Source of the DNA: Rhodobacterales bacterium LSUCC0387
GTDB lineage: Bacteria; Pseudomonadota; Alphaproteobacteria; Rhodobacterales; Rhodobacteraceae
Length of the DNA: 64,000 bases
Assembly (NCBI GenBank): GCA_015689775.1
Contig: WVSR01000003.1
Location: 62,001-126,000, forward strand
Direction of reading: 5' to 3'
In this document: in pieces, positions 18,219 through 27,298 of the stretch
How the letters are laid out: every line of letters starts with the position of its first letter
Position numbering within the stretch: position 1 is the stretch's first letter
Notes under the pieces: model-generated
What the model was told of the DNA's origin: nothing
The model's database searches: none
What the model saw: only the letters and a program-made list of their open reading frames with translations
Position numbers and translations under genes: made by a program

Positions 18219-18836
18219 TTAAAGAACCACTGTGCCAGTTTCGGTAGCAAGCGTTACGGAAATCTTCGGCGCGTCCGCCTTGTCGATGGACAAGCGCGTA
18301 TCCGCGAAAAGAGGGGCAAGCGCAGCCCGTAGCGCCTCTGCCTGTGGCGTTTCCAGCGCGAGCGCCTCAAGCCGCACCCCAAACTCGTTCAGACGCGTTG
18401 CAGGGTGCCCGTCAGATTGCCATTCAATCAGCGCAGGGAACAGGCCATCAAACGGCAAAATCCCATCTTCAGGGATCGTCATGCGCCACCGCAGATCACC
18501 ACGGCCCAAATTCCATACCTTGCCCACAGGAAAGGGAATTTGCGCCAAAGCGGCGTCCAAATCTGTCACTGCGCAGACCCAAGACCGCGCCTGTGGTGCG
18601 CCAGAGAACCGATCCAAATCAAACCAACGCGGTTGTGAAGGTGCGGGAATATCTGGGCAGGGGGTGATCAGTTCCAAATATTCCGAAGGCCCAAGCCCAA
18701 TAAGGCGGTTATGAGTGCCCATATCCATATGCTGACCGCCACCTTGAAAGGTCAGGCCATGGGCCGCGGTCAATTCTGCCTCGGCGCTTGCCAAGTCTTC
18801 TGCGGCGATTGCCACGTGATCTAATACCATCATCAT
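18219..18836 (-). CDS. Glyoxalase-like (VOC superfamily) domain protein
   Basis: About 205 residues. It starts with MMMVLDHVAIAAEDLASAE, the first metal-binding strand of VOC folds, followed by GTHNRLIGLGPSEYLELITP, as in glyoxalase-like domain 3 proteins. Three consecutive ATGs (18836, 18833, 18830) lie after TTTAGG; any could start. An upstream in-frame start at 18875 lacks a good ribosome-binding site. No pathway context. Confidence 0.78.
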   Translation of the reverse strand: MMMVLDHVAIAAEDLASAEAELTAAHGLTFQGGGQHMDMGTHNRLIGLGPSEYLELITPCPDIPAPSQPRWFDLDRFSGAPQARSWVCAVTDLDAALAQIPFPVGKVWNLGRGDLRWRMTIPEDGILPFDGLFPALIEWQSDGHPATRLNEFGVRLEALALETPQAEALRAALAPLFADTRLSIDKADAPKISVTLATETGTVVL

Positions 18837-18947
18837 CCTAAAGTCGCCTTTATGCAGGGTTATGGTCGCGCGCAAACATCCTTGCGCCCTTGCATGACCT
18901 TATGATCGTGTTGAATGAAGATTTCGGCGCAAAGGCAAGAGGCAAAA

Positions 18948-19541
18948 ATGACAACCCCGAATGAGAAGGCGCTATTGCGCAAATCTGCCTTCGCCGCGCG
19001 TAAATTGGCCCATACCGAATTAGGGCCTGCGCCTGAGGCCGCGACCACGCGACTTTTGGCTGAAATCGGGCCAGTAGAGGGGGCAATTATCGCCGCGTAT
19101 ATGCCAATTCGCACGGAAATAGACCCCCGCCCTGCAATGGCACTTTTGGGGCAGAAAAATCGCCTCTGCCTTCCCGTAATCGTGGCCAAGGATACGGCGC
19201 TGCTGTTTCGAGAATGGGCTTATGAGGGCCCGTTGATCACGGGGGAATTTGGCGCTGAAATCCCGCCAGAAGGGGCAAGCCTGATCCCTGATATCGTCAT
19301 TGTGCCTTTGGTAGGGTTTGACGATCATGGCCAGCGCCTTGGATATGGGGGCGGGTTTTACGACCACAGCCTAGAGGGTCTGCGCGCAGCAAAACCTAAT
19401 TTGCGCGCAATTGGCTTTGCCTACAGTGCCCAACGATTTACCGACTTGCCAGTTGAGCCAACAGATCAACCTTTGGACGTGGTCGTCACCGAAAGCGGCC
19501 TTCACCAAGCTGCGCTTGCGCAAAACACCAAAGGGGACTAG
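18948..19541 (+). CDS. 5-formyltetrahydrofolate cyclo-ligase
   Basis: A 197-residue enzyme that converts 5-formyl-THF to 5,10-methenyl-THF with ATP. It has the N-terminal LLRKSAFAARKL helix, the IAAYMPIRTEIDPRPAM region and the nucleotide-binding signature RLGYGGGFYDHSL. The ATG at 18948 has GAGGCAAAA in front; an in-frame ATG at 18915 is less likely. The YmdB-type gene starts 11 bp later, suggesting co-transcription. No room exists upstream for the 6S RNA that often precedes this gene in other proteobacteria. Confidence 0.92.
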   Translation: MTTPNEKALLRKSAFAARKLAHTELGPAPEAATTRLLAEIGPVEGAIIAAYMPIRTEIDPRPAMALLGQKNRLCLPVIVAKDTALLFREWAYEGPLITGEFGAEIPPEGASLIPDIVIVPLVGFDDHGQRLGYGGGFYDHSLEGLRAAKPNLRAIGFAYSAQRFTDLPVEPTDQPLDVVVTESGLHQAALAQNTKGD

Positions 19542-19551
19542 GGGTTTCCCC

Positions 19552-20364
19552 ATGAAATGCCTTTTCTTAGGAGATGTGATGGGCCGCGCGGGGCGCGCCG
19601 CCATCACCACCCATCTGCCGCGTCTGCGCGAAGACTGGAAACTTGATTTCGTTGTTGTGAATGGCGAGAACGCCACTTCGGGCATGGGGCTGTCGGGCGG
19701 GCATGCGAAAGATATTCTGGCGGCTGGGGCTGATTGCATAACTTTGGGCGATCATGCATTTGATCAAAAAGATATGTTTGGCTTTATTGAAAACGAGCCA
19801 CGCTTGATACGGCCCCTAAATATCTCGAAAGCGGCACCCGGACAGGGCGCGCGTATTTTCACAGCACCCAGTGGGCGTAAAGTATTGGTTGCGCAGGCCT
19901 TGGGTCAGGTGTTCATGAAACACCCTTATGATGATCCCTTCTCAGCCCTTGATCCAGTCCTAAAGTCGCATCCTTTGGGCGGCATGGCGCAAGCGGTCAT
20001 CGTGGATTTCCACGCCGAAGCGACATCCGAGAAGATGGCCATGGGCCATTATTGCAATGGCCGCGCAAGCCTTGTTGTGGGCACCCACACCCATGTGCCA
20101 ACCGCAGACACGATGATCTTGTCAAACGGCACCGCCTATCAAACAGATGCAGGTATGTGCGGCGATTATGACAGCGTGATCGGGATGGATAAGTCCGAAC
20201 CGCTGCGCCGTTTCTTGACCCATATCCCAAAAGAGCGTTTCAGCCCCGCCCTCGGTGAGGCGACCTTATCAGGAGTGTACATTGAAACCGATGACCGCAC
20301 AGGCCGCGCCACTCTCGCACGCGCGGTGCGGGTCGGCGGCAAGCTATCTCAGGCAACTGCATGA
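19552..20364 (+). CDS. YmdB-type metallophosphoesterase (TIGR00282 family)
   Basis: A 270-residue calcineurin-like phosphoesterase. MKCLFLGDVMGRAGRAAI carries the first metal-binding aspartate, VVNGENATSGMGLS the Asn-Glu metal site, GDHAFDQKDM the His motif and LVVGTHTHVPTADTMIL the GxHxH motif. Related enzymes hydrolyse 2',3'-cyclic nucleotides or cAMP and affect sporulation, biofilm or RNA turnover. The ATG at 19552 matches the conserved start. Confidence 0.92.
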   Translation: MKCLFLGDVMGRAGRAAITTHLPRLREDWKLDFVVVNGENATSGMGLSGGHAKDILAAGADCITLGDHAFDQKDMFGFIENEPRLIRPLNISKAAPGQGARIFTAPSGRKVLVAQALGQVFMKHPYDDPFSALDPVLKSHPLGGMAQAVIVDFHAEATSEKMAMGHYCNGRASLVVGTHTHVPTADTMILSNGTAYQTDAGMCGDYDSVIGMDKSEPLRRFLTHIPKERFSPALGEATLSGVYIETDDRTGRATLARAVRVGGKLSQATA

Positions 20365-20448
20365 CTAGGGTGCTTGCGCTCTCCTGATCAGATGGGGAAG
20401 ATGGGGTTGTAGGCGGGCTGACCTTGGCCTGCACAAGCGAGGGTGCCA

Positions 20449-22230
20449 ATGCTAGATTTGGGACTGACACCAACGGGTGAGGCGATTACAACCCTGATCA
20501 TTTTGGTTGGGATGTTCATCCTATTCCTGCGCGAGACCTACCCAACCGAGGTGGTGGCCATTGGTGCCGTTGGCCTGCTCCTGATCACAGGCCTTTTACC
20601 CTATAGTGATGGTTTGGCGGTTCTGTCGAACCCCGCACCTTGGACAATCGCGGCCATGTTCATTGTCATGGGGGCATTGGTGCGAACAGGGTCGCTTGAT
20701 CGGGTGACGCGTTTGGCGGAAAGCAAGGCCAAAACGCATCCGAAATTGGCGGTGACGCTGTTGCTTGGTTTTGCGGCTCTGGCCTCGGCCTTTATCAATA
20801 ACACGCCCATTGTGGTCATCATGATCCCGATTTTCGTGCAGGTCGCGAAAATCCTTAAACAATCTGCTTCTAAACTTTTGATCCCGCTCTCCTATGCCGC
20901 AATCATGGGGGGCACGCTGACATTGATCGGCACATCAACTAATCTTTTGGTCGATGGGGTGGCGCGCAGTCAGGGTTTAGAGCCTTTCACGATTTTTGAG
21001 GTAACCCCGCTTGGCCTTGTCGTGGTCGCATGGGGGATGATTTACCTTGCCCTAATCGGGCGGCATCTGCTGCCTGATCGCGCTTCTATGGCCACACTTT
21101 TGGGCGGCAATAGGGTCAAAATGAAATTTTTTACCGAAGTGGCCATTCCAGAAGACAGCGCGCTGATCGGTCAAAATGTCACCGAGGTCGAGCTGTTTAC
21201 CCGAGACGGGGTGCGCTTGATTGACGTTTTGCGCGGGGATGCCTCGCTGCGGCGCAACATGGACGAGGTCACGTTACAGTTGGGGGATCGCGTAGTTTTG
21301 CGCACCGAGATGGCCGAACTGTTGGGAATGCAGAGCTCAAAAGACCTGCGCACGATTGATAAGCTGTCTTCAGTGGAAACCACCACTGTTGAGGTTCTGA
21401 TCACACCTGGTTGCCGCATGGTGGGCCGATCCCTTGGGTCTATGCGCCTGCGGCGGCGCTATGGCGTTTACCCATTGGCGGCGCATCGGCGGAACCAAAA
21501 TATCGGTCGGCAATTAGATGATTTGGTCGTGCAAGTGGGCGATACCCTGTTGTTGGAGGGCGATCCCGCCGACATCCAACGCCTTGCGGTGGATATGGAT
21601 ATGGTAGATGTCTCAACCCCGTCCGAACGCCCCTATCGCCGCGAGAAAGCGCCAATTGCGCTTTTGGCTATGGCGGGCATCGTAGTTTTGGCCGCGATGA
21701 ATTTGGCCCCTATTTTGCCCTTGGCCGTCTTAGCCATGGCCGTGGTTCTGATTGCACGCTGCATTGACGCAGAGGAAGCGTTCTCTTTTGTCGAAGGACG
21801 GCTTTTGGGTTTGATTTTCGCCATGCTGGCTGTTGGCGCCGCGCTTGAACACACGGGCGCCATCGAACTGTTGGTCGGCAGTCTTGCCCCTTGGCTTGAA
21901 AATGTGCCGCCCGTGGTTCTGATTTGGACAATCTATTTCATCACAACACTTCTGACGGAACTTGTGTCTAATAACGCAATCGCCGTGATTATGGCCCCGA
22001 TTGCCATCGCGCTAGCGCAGACGATGGGGGTGGACCCGCGCCCCTTGGTCGTGGCTGTGATGATTGCAGCCTCTGCCTGTTTTGCGACACCGATTGGATA
22101 CCAGACCAATATGCTTGTTTACGGGCCTGGGGGCTATCGCTTTACCGACTATCTCAAAGTGGGTATTCCTTTGAATATATCCTTAGGTGTCGTGGTCTGT
22201 TTGACCATTCCTTTGCTTTGGCCACTGTGA
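20449..22230 (+). CDS. SLC13/DASS-type permease with two RCK C-terminal (TrkA-C) domains
   Basis: A 593-residue inner-membrane transporter. Membrane helices flank two central cytoplasmic TrkA-C-like domains (about residues 215-390; VTEVELFTRDGVRLIDVLRG and GSMRLRRRYGVYPLAAHR). Membrane signatures are SAFINNTPIVVIMIPI and TELVSNNAIAVIMAPIA, the paired SNT-type sodium/substrate motifs of the DASS family. The substrate could be sulfate, dicarboxylate or another anion. A GTG six bases upstream is an alternative start. Confidence 0.88.
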   Translation: MLDLGLTPTGEAITTLIILVGMFILFLRETYPTEVVAIGAVGLLLITGLLPYSDGLAVLSNPAPWTIAAMFIVMGALVRTGSLDRVTRLAESKAKTHPKLAVTLLLGFAALASAFINNTPIVVIMIPIFVQVAKILKQSASKLLIPLSYAAIMGGTLTLIGTSTNLLVDGVARSQGLEPFTIFEVTPLGLVVVAWGMIYLALIGRHLLPDRASMATLLGGNRVKMKFFTEVAIPEDSALIGQNVTEVELFTRDGVRLIDVLRGDASLRRNMDEVTLQLGDRVVLRTEMAELLGMQSSKDLRTIDKLSSVETTTVEVLITPGCRMVGRSLGSMRLRRRYGVYPLAAHRRNQNIGRQLDDLVVQVGDTLLLEGDPADIQRLAVDMDMVDVSTPSERPYRREKAPIALLAMAGIVVLAAMNLAPILPLAVLAMAVVLIARCIDAEEAFSFVEGRLLGLIFAMLAVGAALEHTGAIELLVGSLAPWLENVPPVVLIWTIYFITTLLTELVSNNAIAVIMAPIAIALAQTMGVDPRPLVVAVMIAASACFATPIGYQTNMLVYGPGGYRFTDYLKVGIPLNISLGVVVCLTIPLLWPL

Positions 22231-22245
22231 AAAGGATGGTTCTTG

Positions 22246-22629
22246 ATGACACGCAGTTTTGCACTTGTGCCTATGGTTTTTGCGCTTTGTGCTTGCGCGC
22301 TTCCCCAAGCGAACCCAAACCCTACGGACATCCGCCTGTCGCGTGGTGACCTAGAGGTGCGTATGAGTGATGGCACGACCTGCACCGCAACCGCGCTCGA
22401 AAGGGATGTAACGCTTTGGCAAGGGGCGCTTGAGGGCTGCCCTGATGGCTTTGGCTATCTGGTTGAAATTGACCAGCACAGCAATGTCTTGCGCCGCGTG
22501 TTCGAATTGGTGGTCAAATCCGTGGCACCCGAAGCCGAGCTTCCCCCAGTGGCAAGCGTGACCATCACCGATGCGCGGGGCCAGATCTACGAATTTCTAT
22601 CGCCCCGCCCCGTGGCACCCATTCGCTGA
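22246..22629 (+). CDS. Predicted lipoprotein of unknown function
   Basis: 127 residues. The hydrophobic N-terminus ends in a lipobox-like ALCAC, so the mature protein would begin at the second cysteine as an envelope lipoprotein. The remainder is hydrophilic with two more cysteines (TTCTATALE and GALEGCPDGFGY) that could form a disulfide. I do not recognise the family. An AAAGGA ribosome-binding site lies 11-16 bases before the ATG. It follows the permease by 15 bp. Confidence 0.65.
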   Translation: MTRSFALVPMVFALCACALPQANPNPTDIRLSRGDLEVRMSDGTTCTATALERDVTLWQGALEGCPDGFGYLVEIDQHSNVLRRVFELVVKSVAPEAELPPVASVTITDARGQIYEFLSPRPVAPIR

Positions 22630-22709
22630 TCATCCCGAAAGCCGCGCTTGCGCAATCTGGGCCGCAGGGCTAAAACCCCGCGCGAGTTTCAAACACAAGG
22701 ACGCATGCC

Positions 22710-23450
22710 ATGGCAGGCCATTCAAAATGGGCGAATATTCAGCATCGCAAAGGGCGGCAGGACAAGCTGCGCTCTAAGCTGTTCTCTAAGCTGGCAAAGG
22801 AAATCACCGTTGCCGCGAAGATGGGCGACCCCGATCCTGATAAAAACCCACGTTTGCGCCTTGCCGTGAAAGAAGCGAAGTCAAGCTCCGTGCCGAAAGA
22901 CGTAATTGAACGCGCGATCAAGAAATCGCAAGGCGGCGATGCTGAGAATTACGAAGAAATCCGTTACGAAGGCTATGGCCCCAATGGCGTTGCGGTAATC
23001 GTAGAAGCCATGACCGACAACCGTAATCGCACTGCATCAAATGTGCGTTCAACCTTTAGCAAAAATGGAGGGAATTTGGGCGAAACAGGGTCGGTTTCCT
23101 TTATGTTCGACCGCAAAGGTCAGGTCAGCTATCCCGCTTCAGCAGGGGATGCAGATAGCGTCATGATGGCCGCAATTGAGGCCAGAGCCGAGGATGTCGA
23201 AAGCAGCAAAGATGGTCATATCATCTGGTGCGCCGACACCGATCTGTCGGATGTTTCGACCATCCTTGAGAATCAATTGGGGGAATCGGAAAGCACCAAA
23301 TTGGTCTGGCGTCCCCAGACGACAACACCGCTTGATCTTGAAGGAGCGCAGAAGCTGATGAAGCTGATTGATGCGCTTGAAGATGATGACGATGTGCAAA
23401 ACGTCACAGCGAATTTTGAAATTCCTGACGAGATCATGGATCAACTGTGA
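22710..23450 (+). CDS. YebC/PmpR-family protein (TACO1-like)
   Basis: A 246-residue protein with the family start [18 protein letters not shown], followed by [20 protein letters not shown] and [20 protein letters not shown]. YebC proteins have been described both as DNA-binding regulators and as factors that assist ribosomes at difficult sequences such as proline runs. A strong terminator follows. In many bacteria ruvC follows, but here a convergent HAD gene does. Confidence 0.95.
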   Translation: MAGHSKWANIQHRKGRQDKLRSKLFSKLAKEITVAAKMGDPDPDKNPRLRLAVKEAKSSSVPKDVIERAIKKSQGGDAENYEEIRYEGYGPNGVAVIVEAMTDNRNRTASNVRSTFSKNGGNLGETGSVSFMFDRKGQVSYPASAGDADSVMMAAIEARAEDVESSKDGHIIWCADTDLSDVSTILENQLGESESTKLVWRPQTTTPLDLEGAQKLMKLIDALEDDDDVQNVTANFEIPDEIMDQL

Positions 23451-23473
23451 TCTGATCTGCCCGCGTGAGAATT

Positions 23474-23505
23474 AAAAAGGCTGGCTATGTGGCCAGCCTT
23501 TTTTT
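23474..23505 (+). terminator. Rho-independent terminator of yebC
   Basis: AAAAAGGCTGGC, a short loop, then GCCAGCC and seven T. The A-run and T-run make it usable in both directions, so it may also serve the convergent HAD gene. Confidence 0.88.
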
Positions 23506-23510
23506 GCACC

Positions 23511-24218
23511 TTATTCAGCGGCGTGTTGGCCCTGCCCATCGGGGACGGGCCTGACCAATTTTGTAATATCCAAAATATGCAGCAAGGGCAGATCAGCGGG
23601 AAATTCGTCCTCTTCTGCCAAACGGCTGGGAAAGCCCACCACATGGCACCCGGCATCTCGTGCGGCATAGGCCGCAGCACCGCGATCCACAATTGCCAAA
23701 ACCTTGTTTGCCGGAACCTGTAGCGCCCTGATGCAGCTTTGCATTGCCTCAGGATGGGGGGCGTGGCGGGTGACATCGCCACGCAAGATCGCAGCGTCAA
23801 AGGAAATCCCCTCGCGGGCACGGGCCGTTGCCCCCAAAAGCGCGCGCACAGGCATCAAATCCGAGCGCGAGACAAAGCCAAGCCCCCGCCCCCCGTTGGC
23901 TGCAGCGCGCAGCACATCGCGCACACCCGAACGCAGGTGAATGTTATTAGCGAGTTTCGCTGCAAAGATTTTCTGATGGGTCGCATCAAGCGCATCGGCG
24001 CGATGATCTTCGCCATGCAACGCCGCATAGGCCGCCGCCAAATGACGGTGCTCCACCTCGTGGGTCAGGGACGCATATGTTTCCCACGCCCAGAACCAAT
24101 CTAACCCATGGATACGAAAGGCCGCATTCCACGCGGCAAGGTCAAGCTCTGCACAATCGGCCAATGTGCCAAGCCCACCAAAAATCACCGCATCATAGTC
24201 CTGCAACCAGTTAGACAT
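23511..24218 (-). CDS. HAD-like protein lacking the catalytic aspartate
   Basis: A 235-residue protein with the overall layout of a CbbY/phosphoglycolate-phosphatase-like HAD enzyme. Motif I reads AVIFGGLGTLAD where active members have DxDGT, so the nucleophile and the general-acid aspartate are both replaced. Motif II survives (FVSRSD), the motif III lysine region is HAPHPEAM, and motif IV is VDRGAAAYAA. It is therefore unlikely to be an ordinary phosphatase. The ATG at 24218 is preceded by AAAGGAG. Confidence 0.8.
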   Translation of the reverse strand: MSNWLQDYDAVIFGGLGTLADCAELDLAAWNAAFRIHGLDWFWAWETYASLTHEVEHRHLAAAYAALHGEDHRADALDATHQKIFAAKLANNIHLRSGVRDVLRAAANGGRGLGFVSRSDLMPVRALLGATARAREGISFDAAILRGDVTRHAPHPEAMQSCIRALQVPANKVLAIVDRGAAAYAARDAGCHVVGFPSRLAEEDEFPADLPLLHILDITKLVRPVPDGQGQHAAE

Positions 24219-24272
24219 TAACCGCAACTCCTTTGATTTGATTGAAGCAGATCAACGTAAAGGAACAATGAA

Positions 24273-24401
24273 ATGGCCACCCTTTCTGCATTGCAGCGTG
24301 ACAGGCTGGTGCGCGCTTGTGCAAAAATCAAGCGCGATGCCCAAGAAACAGGCAATCCAAAATTCACCTACTTTGTTTGCGGCACCGCTGGCGTGATTTG
24401 A
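24273..24401 (+). CDS. Candidate small protein (42 residues)
   Basis: A short open frame, MATLSALQRDRLVRAC at the start and ending FVCGTAGVI, with AAAGGA eight bases before the ATG. It is basic and partly helical, with two cysteines. Its end overlaps the convergent DMT transporter gene by 34 bp. I recognise no family; the case rests on the well-spaced ribosome-binding site and location in an otherwise empty gap. Confidence 0.3.
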   Translation: MATLSALQRDRLVRACAKIKRDAQETGNPKFTYFVCGTAGVI

Positions 24402-25288
24402 CGGCGGTTCAAGACCGCTTCGCGCCATGTGATATAAGAAATCGAGCCTATGATGATCGCCCCACCTAAAATCACATAGGGGTCGACGTCCTCGCCAAAC
24501 ACGACCGCCCCCATCGTGGTCGCCCATACCAGTTGAAGGAAGGTCACAGGCTGCGTCACAGTTAAAGGCGCAGCCGCAAAGGCCAAGGTCATGGTGTAAT
24601 GTCCCGCCGTGGCGAAACAGGCCACAAGGAACAGCCAGAAAATCTGTTCAAATGTGGGTGCGATCCAAACCGCAAAAGCAAAAGGGGCAAGGCCGATGGT
24701 CACTGTGACCGACAACATCCCAACCACCACAGCCGCATCCACCCGATCTGCCATAATCTTGGCGACCAAATAGCCGCCTGCGAAAAACAGGGCCGTGAAA
24801 ATCATCGCGAAATGCCCCATCGATAACTCGCGAAAGCCCGGGCGCAGGATCACAAGCGCCCCAACAACGGCCAAAAGTACCGCAAGCGTGCGGCGCAGCG
24901 CCATACGCTCGCCCAAGAAGAGCACAGCCATAACAGTAACATAAACAGGGTTCAGATAGTTCATCGCCGTCACTTCAACGATGGGGATTTGCGTCATCGC
25001 ATAAAACCAACAAATCACGCCCAAACTGTGCAACACGCCCCGCAAAGAAAACAGCGCCAGATCACCTCGCGTCAGGCGCGCGCGCAAAATGGGGCGGATC
25101 ATCGGGATCAAGAAACCTAACCCTAAAACATAGCGCAAAAAGGCGGATTGTGCGGGCGGGACATCACTGCCAACATGTTTGACCAAGGCCGTCACCAGAA
25201 CGAAACAGAGGCCCGTCAACAGCATCCATGCCATCCCAATCACGGGGCGCGTGACTGTTTCTTTTTTGAGTTGTGGGGTGGTCGTCAT
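24368..25288 (-). CDS. DMT-superfamily (EamA) transporter
   Basis: About 306 residues with ten predicted membrane helices in two EamA repeats: GMAWMLLTGLCFVLVTALVK opens the first and MGHFAMIFTALFFAGGYLVA the second. Family members export or import amino acids, nucleobases or other metabolites. The divergent neighbour is the remnant of a LysR regulator, so the pair may once have been an exporter with its regulator. Start at 25288 (MTTTPQLKKE) or 25297. Confidence 0.88.
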   Translation of the reverse strand: MTTTPQLKKETVTRPVIGMAWMLLTGLCFVLVTALVKHVGSDVPPAQSAFLRYVLGLGFLIPMIRPILRARLTRGDLALFSLRGVLHSLGVICWFYAMTQIPIVEVTAMNYLNPVYVTVMAVLFLGERMALRRTLAVLLAVVGALVILRPGFRELSMGHFAMIFTALFFAGGYLVAKIMADRVDAAVVVGMLSVTVTIGLAPFAFAVWIAPTFEQIFWLFLVACFATAGHYTMTLAFAAAPLTVTQPVTFLQLVWATTMGAVVFGEDVDPYVILGGAIIIGSISYITWREAVLNRRQITPAVPQTK

Positions 25289-25319
25289 AGCCCTCATGAT
25301 GCGCCAATCTCAAAAAACC

Positions 25320-26117
25320 ACAAGCGGCAAAATCCCGTGGGCATCACGCAATCGGCTGTGTCACAGCGCGTCAAAGCATTGGAGGAACGGCTTGGGTGCA
25401 ATTTGGTGCAACGCACCCGCCCGGCCCGCCCAACCGAAGCCGGTCAAAGAATGCTGCGCCACATTGACGATGTTACCCTTATGGAAGCCCAGTTGATCAA
25501 AGATTTGGGCCTGCTTACGCCTGATATCAGCGCGCATTTCCGCATCGCCGCCCCGAGCGAGGCGATTAATGGCCTACTCCTGTGGGCCTTGGGACGCGCG
25601 CAAATGCAGAATTTTGAAATCGTGCAGCGCAATTCTGACGATGTGCTGGATTTATTACGGCGCGGCGAGGTGAATGCGGGGATCACAAGCCGCCCTTTAT
25701 CGATTTCGGGTGTGGCAAGCTATAGTTTGCCCCCGATAGAAATTGTCGCCTGCGCAAGCCCTGCGATGGCGCGCAGCTATCCAGAGGAAGCCATCGTAAA
25801 GGCCCCGCGTCTGGTCACCGCGCCAAAATCCTCTCTGCCCGATAATTAGGCTAAGGCGGATTTTGGCAATAAGCACGATGCGTTTGGCCCTGCGCGGATC
25901 ATGCCTTCGCTTGGGGATTGTGTGACTGGCGCACAATCGGGGCTTGGCTGGGTCGCGGCCCCGCATGACATGCTCAAAGGCCCGTTGAAACCGGCAATTT
26001 GGTGCAAATCGGCAGCGGCAAAGCGCGGGCCGAAACAGCATTTTACTGGCATCTTACACAGCGACTTGAAGAGGCCTTTACCCCCTCATCACAGCCCTAA
26101 AGGCAGAACCCGCCTGA
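25320..26117 (+). pseudogene. Decayed LysR-family regulator, ArgP/IciA-like
   Basis: Residual HTH sequence ITQSAVSQRVKALEERLG is read from about 25337, but the first 25-30 residues are out of frame or lost (AAKSR-like sequence just upstream is in another frame). The effector domain runs to an in-frame TAG at 25847-25849, apparently a TGG in the ancestor (LPDN-stop-AKADFG). It resumes with RIMPSLGDCVTGAQSGLGW, shifts frame near 25982 into VETGNLVQIGSGKARAET, and shifts again in the C5 run at 26081-26085. Restoring one C there gives LITALKAEPA and a stop at 26117. With four lesions it is clearly non-functional as a full protein. Confidence 0.88.
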
Positions 26118-26123
26118 ACGCGG

Positions 26124-27017
26124 TTATGCGGGAATGATCCCGCCCTGTACGGCCAATTCACGCATTTTCTTTTGCAGCTTTTCAAAGGCGCGCACCTCAA
26201 TCTGGCGCACGCGTTCGCGGCTGACATTGTATTTTCCAGACAATTCCTCAAGCGTGACAGGCACATCTTGCAGACGGCGCTGCGCGAGAATCTCACGCTC
26301 GCGCTTATTCAAAACTTCCATGGCCTGCTGCATCAAGGCCATACGGCTTTGGTATTCATCCCTCTCAGCGTAGTCTTCAGCTTGGTTGGCATCCTCATCT
26401 TCAAGCCAGTCTTGCCATTGCGTGGCACCCTCGCCATCGCTGCCAATCACGGCATTGAGCGAGGCATCCCCGCCCGAAAGGCGGCGGTTCATTGAGATCA
26501 CTTCATCCTCAGTGACACCCAAATCTGTGGCGATTTTGGCGACACTCTCAGGGCGCAAATCGCCCTCCTCCAAAACGCCGATACGGGCCTTCGCCTTACG
26601 CAGATTGAAAAACAGCTTTTTCTGTGCCGATGTCGTCCCAAGTTTTACAAGGCTCCAAGAGCGCAGGATATATTCTTGGATCGCCGCGCGGATCCACCAC
26701 ATCGCATAGGTGGCGAGACGAAACCCTTTTTCAGGATCAAAGCGTTTGACTGCCTGCATCAGGCCCACATTAGCCTCTGAAATCACCTCGGCCTGCGGCA
26801 AGCCATACCCACGATACCCCATCGCAATTTTAGCGGCCAAACGCAGATGCGATGTGACCAATTGGTGGGCTGCTTCGGTATCTTGATCTTCAGCCCAACG
26901 CTTGGCCAACATATATTCCTGTTCAGGCTCAAGCAGGGGAAATTTGCGGATTTCCTGCAAATACCGATTCAGCCCTTGTTCGGGGGATGGTGCTGGAAGA
27001 TTTGCATAGCTGCTCAT
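26124..27017 (-). CDS. rpoH: RNA polymerase sigma-32 factor RpoH (RpoH-I type)
   Basis: A 297-residue heat-shock sigma factor. Region 2 contains RFDPEKGFRLATYAMWWIRA, the RpoH box is QKKLFFNLR, and region 4.2 is YNVSRERVRQIEVRAFEKLQ. The N-terminus MSSYANLPAPSPEQGLNRYL matches RpoH-I of Rhodobacterales better than RpoH-II. The ATG at 27017 is taken as the start; one at 27023 is possible. A sigma-32-like promoter lies upstream. Confidence 0.94.
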   Translation of the reverse strand: MSSYANLPAPSPEQGLNRYLQEIRKFPLLEPEQEYMLAKRWAEDQDTEAAHQLVTSHLRLAAKIAMGYRGYGLPQAEVISEANVGLMQAVKRFDPEKGFRLATYAMWWIRAAIQEYILRSWSLVKLGTTSAQKKLFFNLRKAKARIGVLEEGDLRPESVAKIATDLGVTEDEVISMNRRLSGGDASLNAVIGSDGEGATQWQDWLEDEDANQAEDYAERDEYQSRMALMQQAMEVLNKREREILAQRRLQDVPVTLEELSGKYNVSRERVRQIEVRAFEKLQKKMRELAVQGGIIPA

Positions 27018-27099
27018 TAGCATGTGATCCCTGATTTTCGTCTGAATTTGCACGATCTTTTTAAGAAACCGTAAATGTAACGATGATTAACTTTAACTC

Positions 27100-27127
27100 A
27101 AATGGGAATTTTTATCCTCCATTCAAG
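27100..27127 (-). promoter_or_regulatory. Candidate heat-shock (sigma-32) promoter of rpoH
   Basis: On the minus strand CTTGAA (27127-27122) is followed after 15 bases by CCCATTT (27106-27100), close to the known sigma-32 pattern of CTTGAA and CCCCATnT with 13-17 bases between. Transcription would begin about 75 bases before the rpoH ATG. It suggests autoregulation or cross-control by a second RpoH. The rest of the 245-bp gap to the next gene shows no other named site. Confidence 0.5.
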
Positions 27128-27298
27128 GGGAAGTGTGCATAAAGACTATACGTCTACGCCCTCAAACAGCTGCAAACAAGGCATACTGCCATTTTATATA
27201 GCAAAGCTCACGCAGATATGATCGTGATGCCTCCCGCCCCCTTGTCACGAGGCAGCCGCGACATAAGCTAAGGCTCAACGCGTGACGAGGGACAAACC

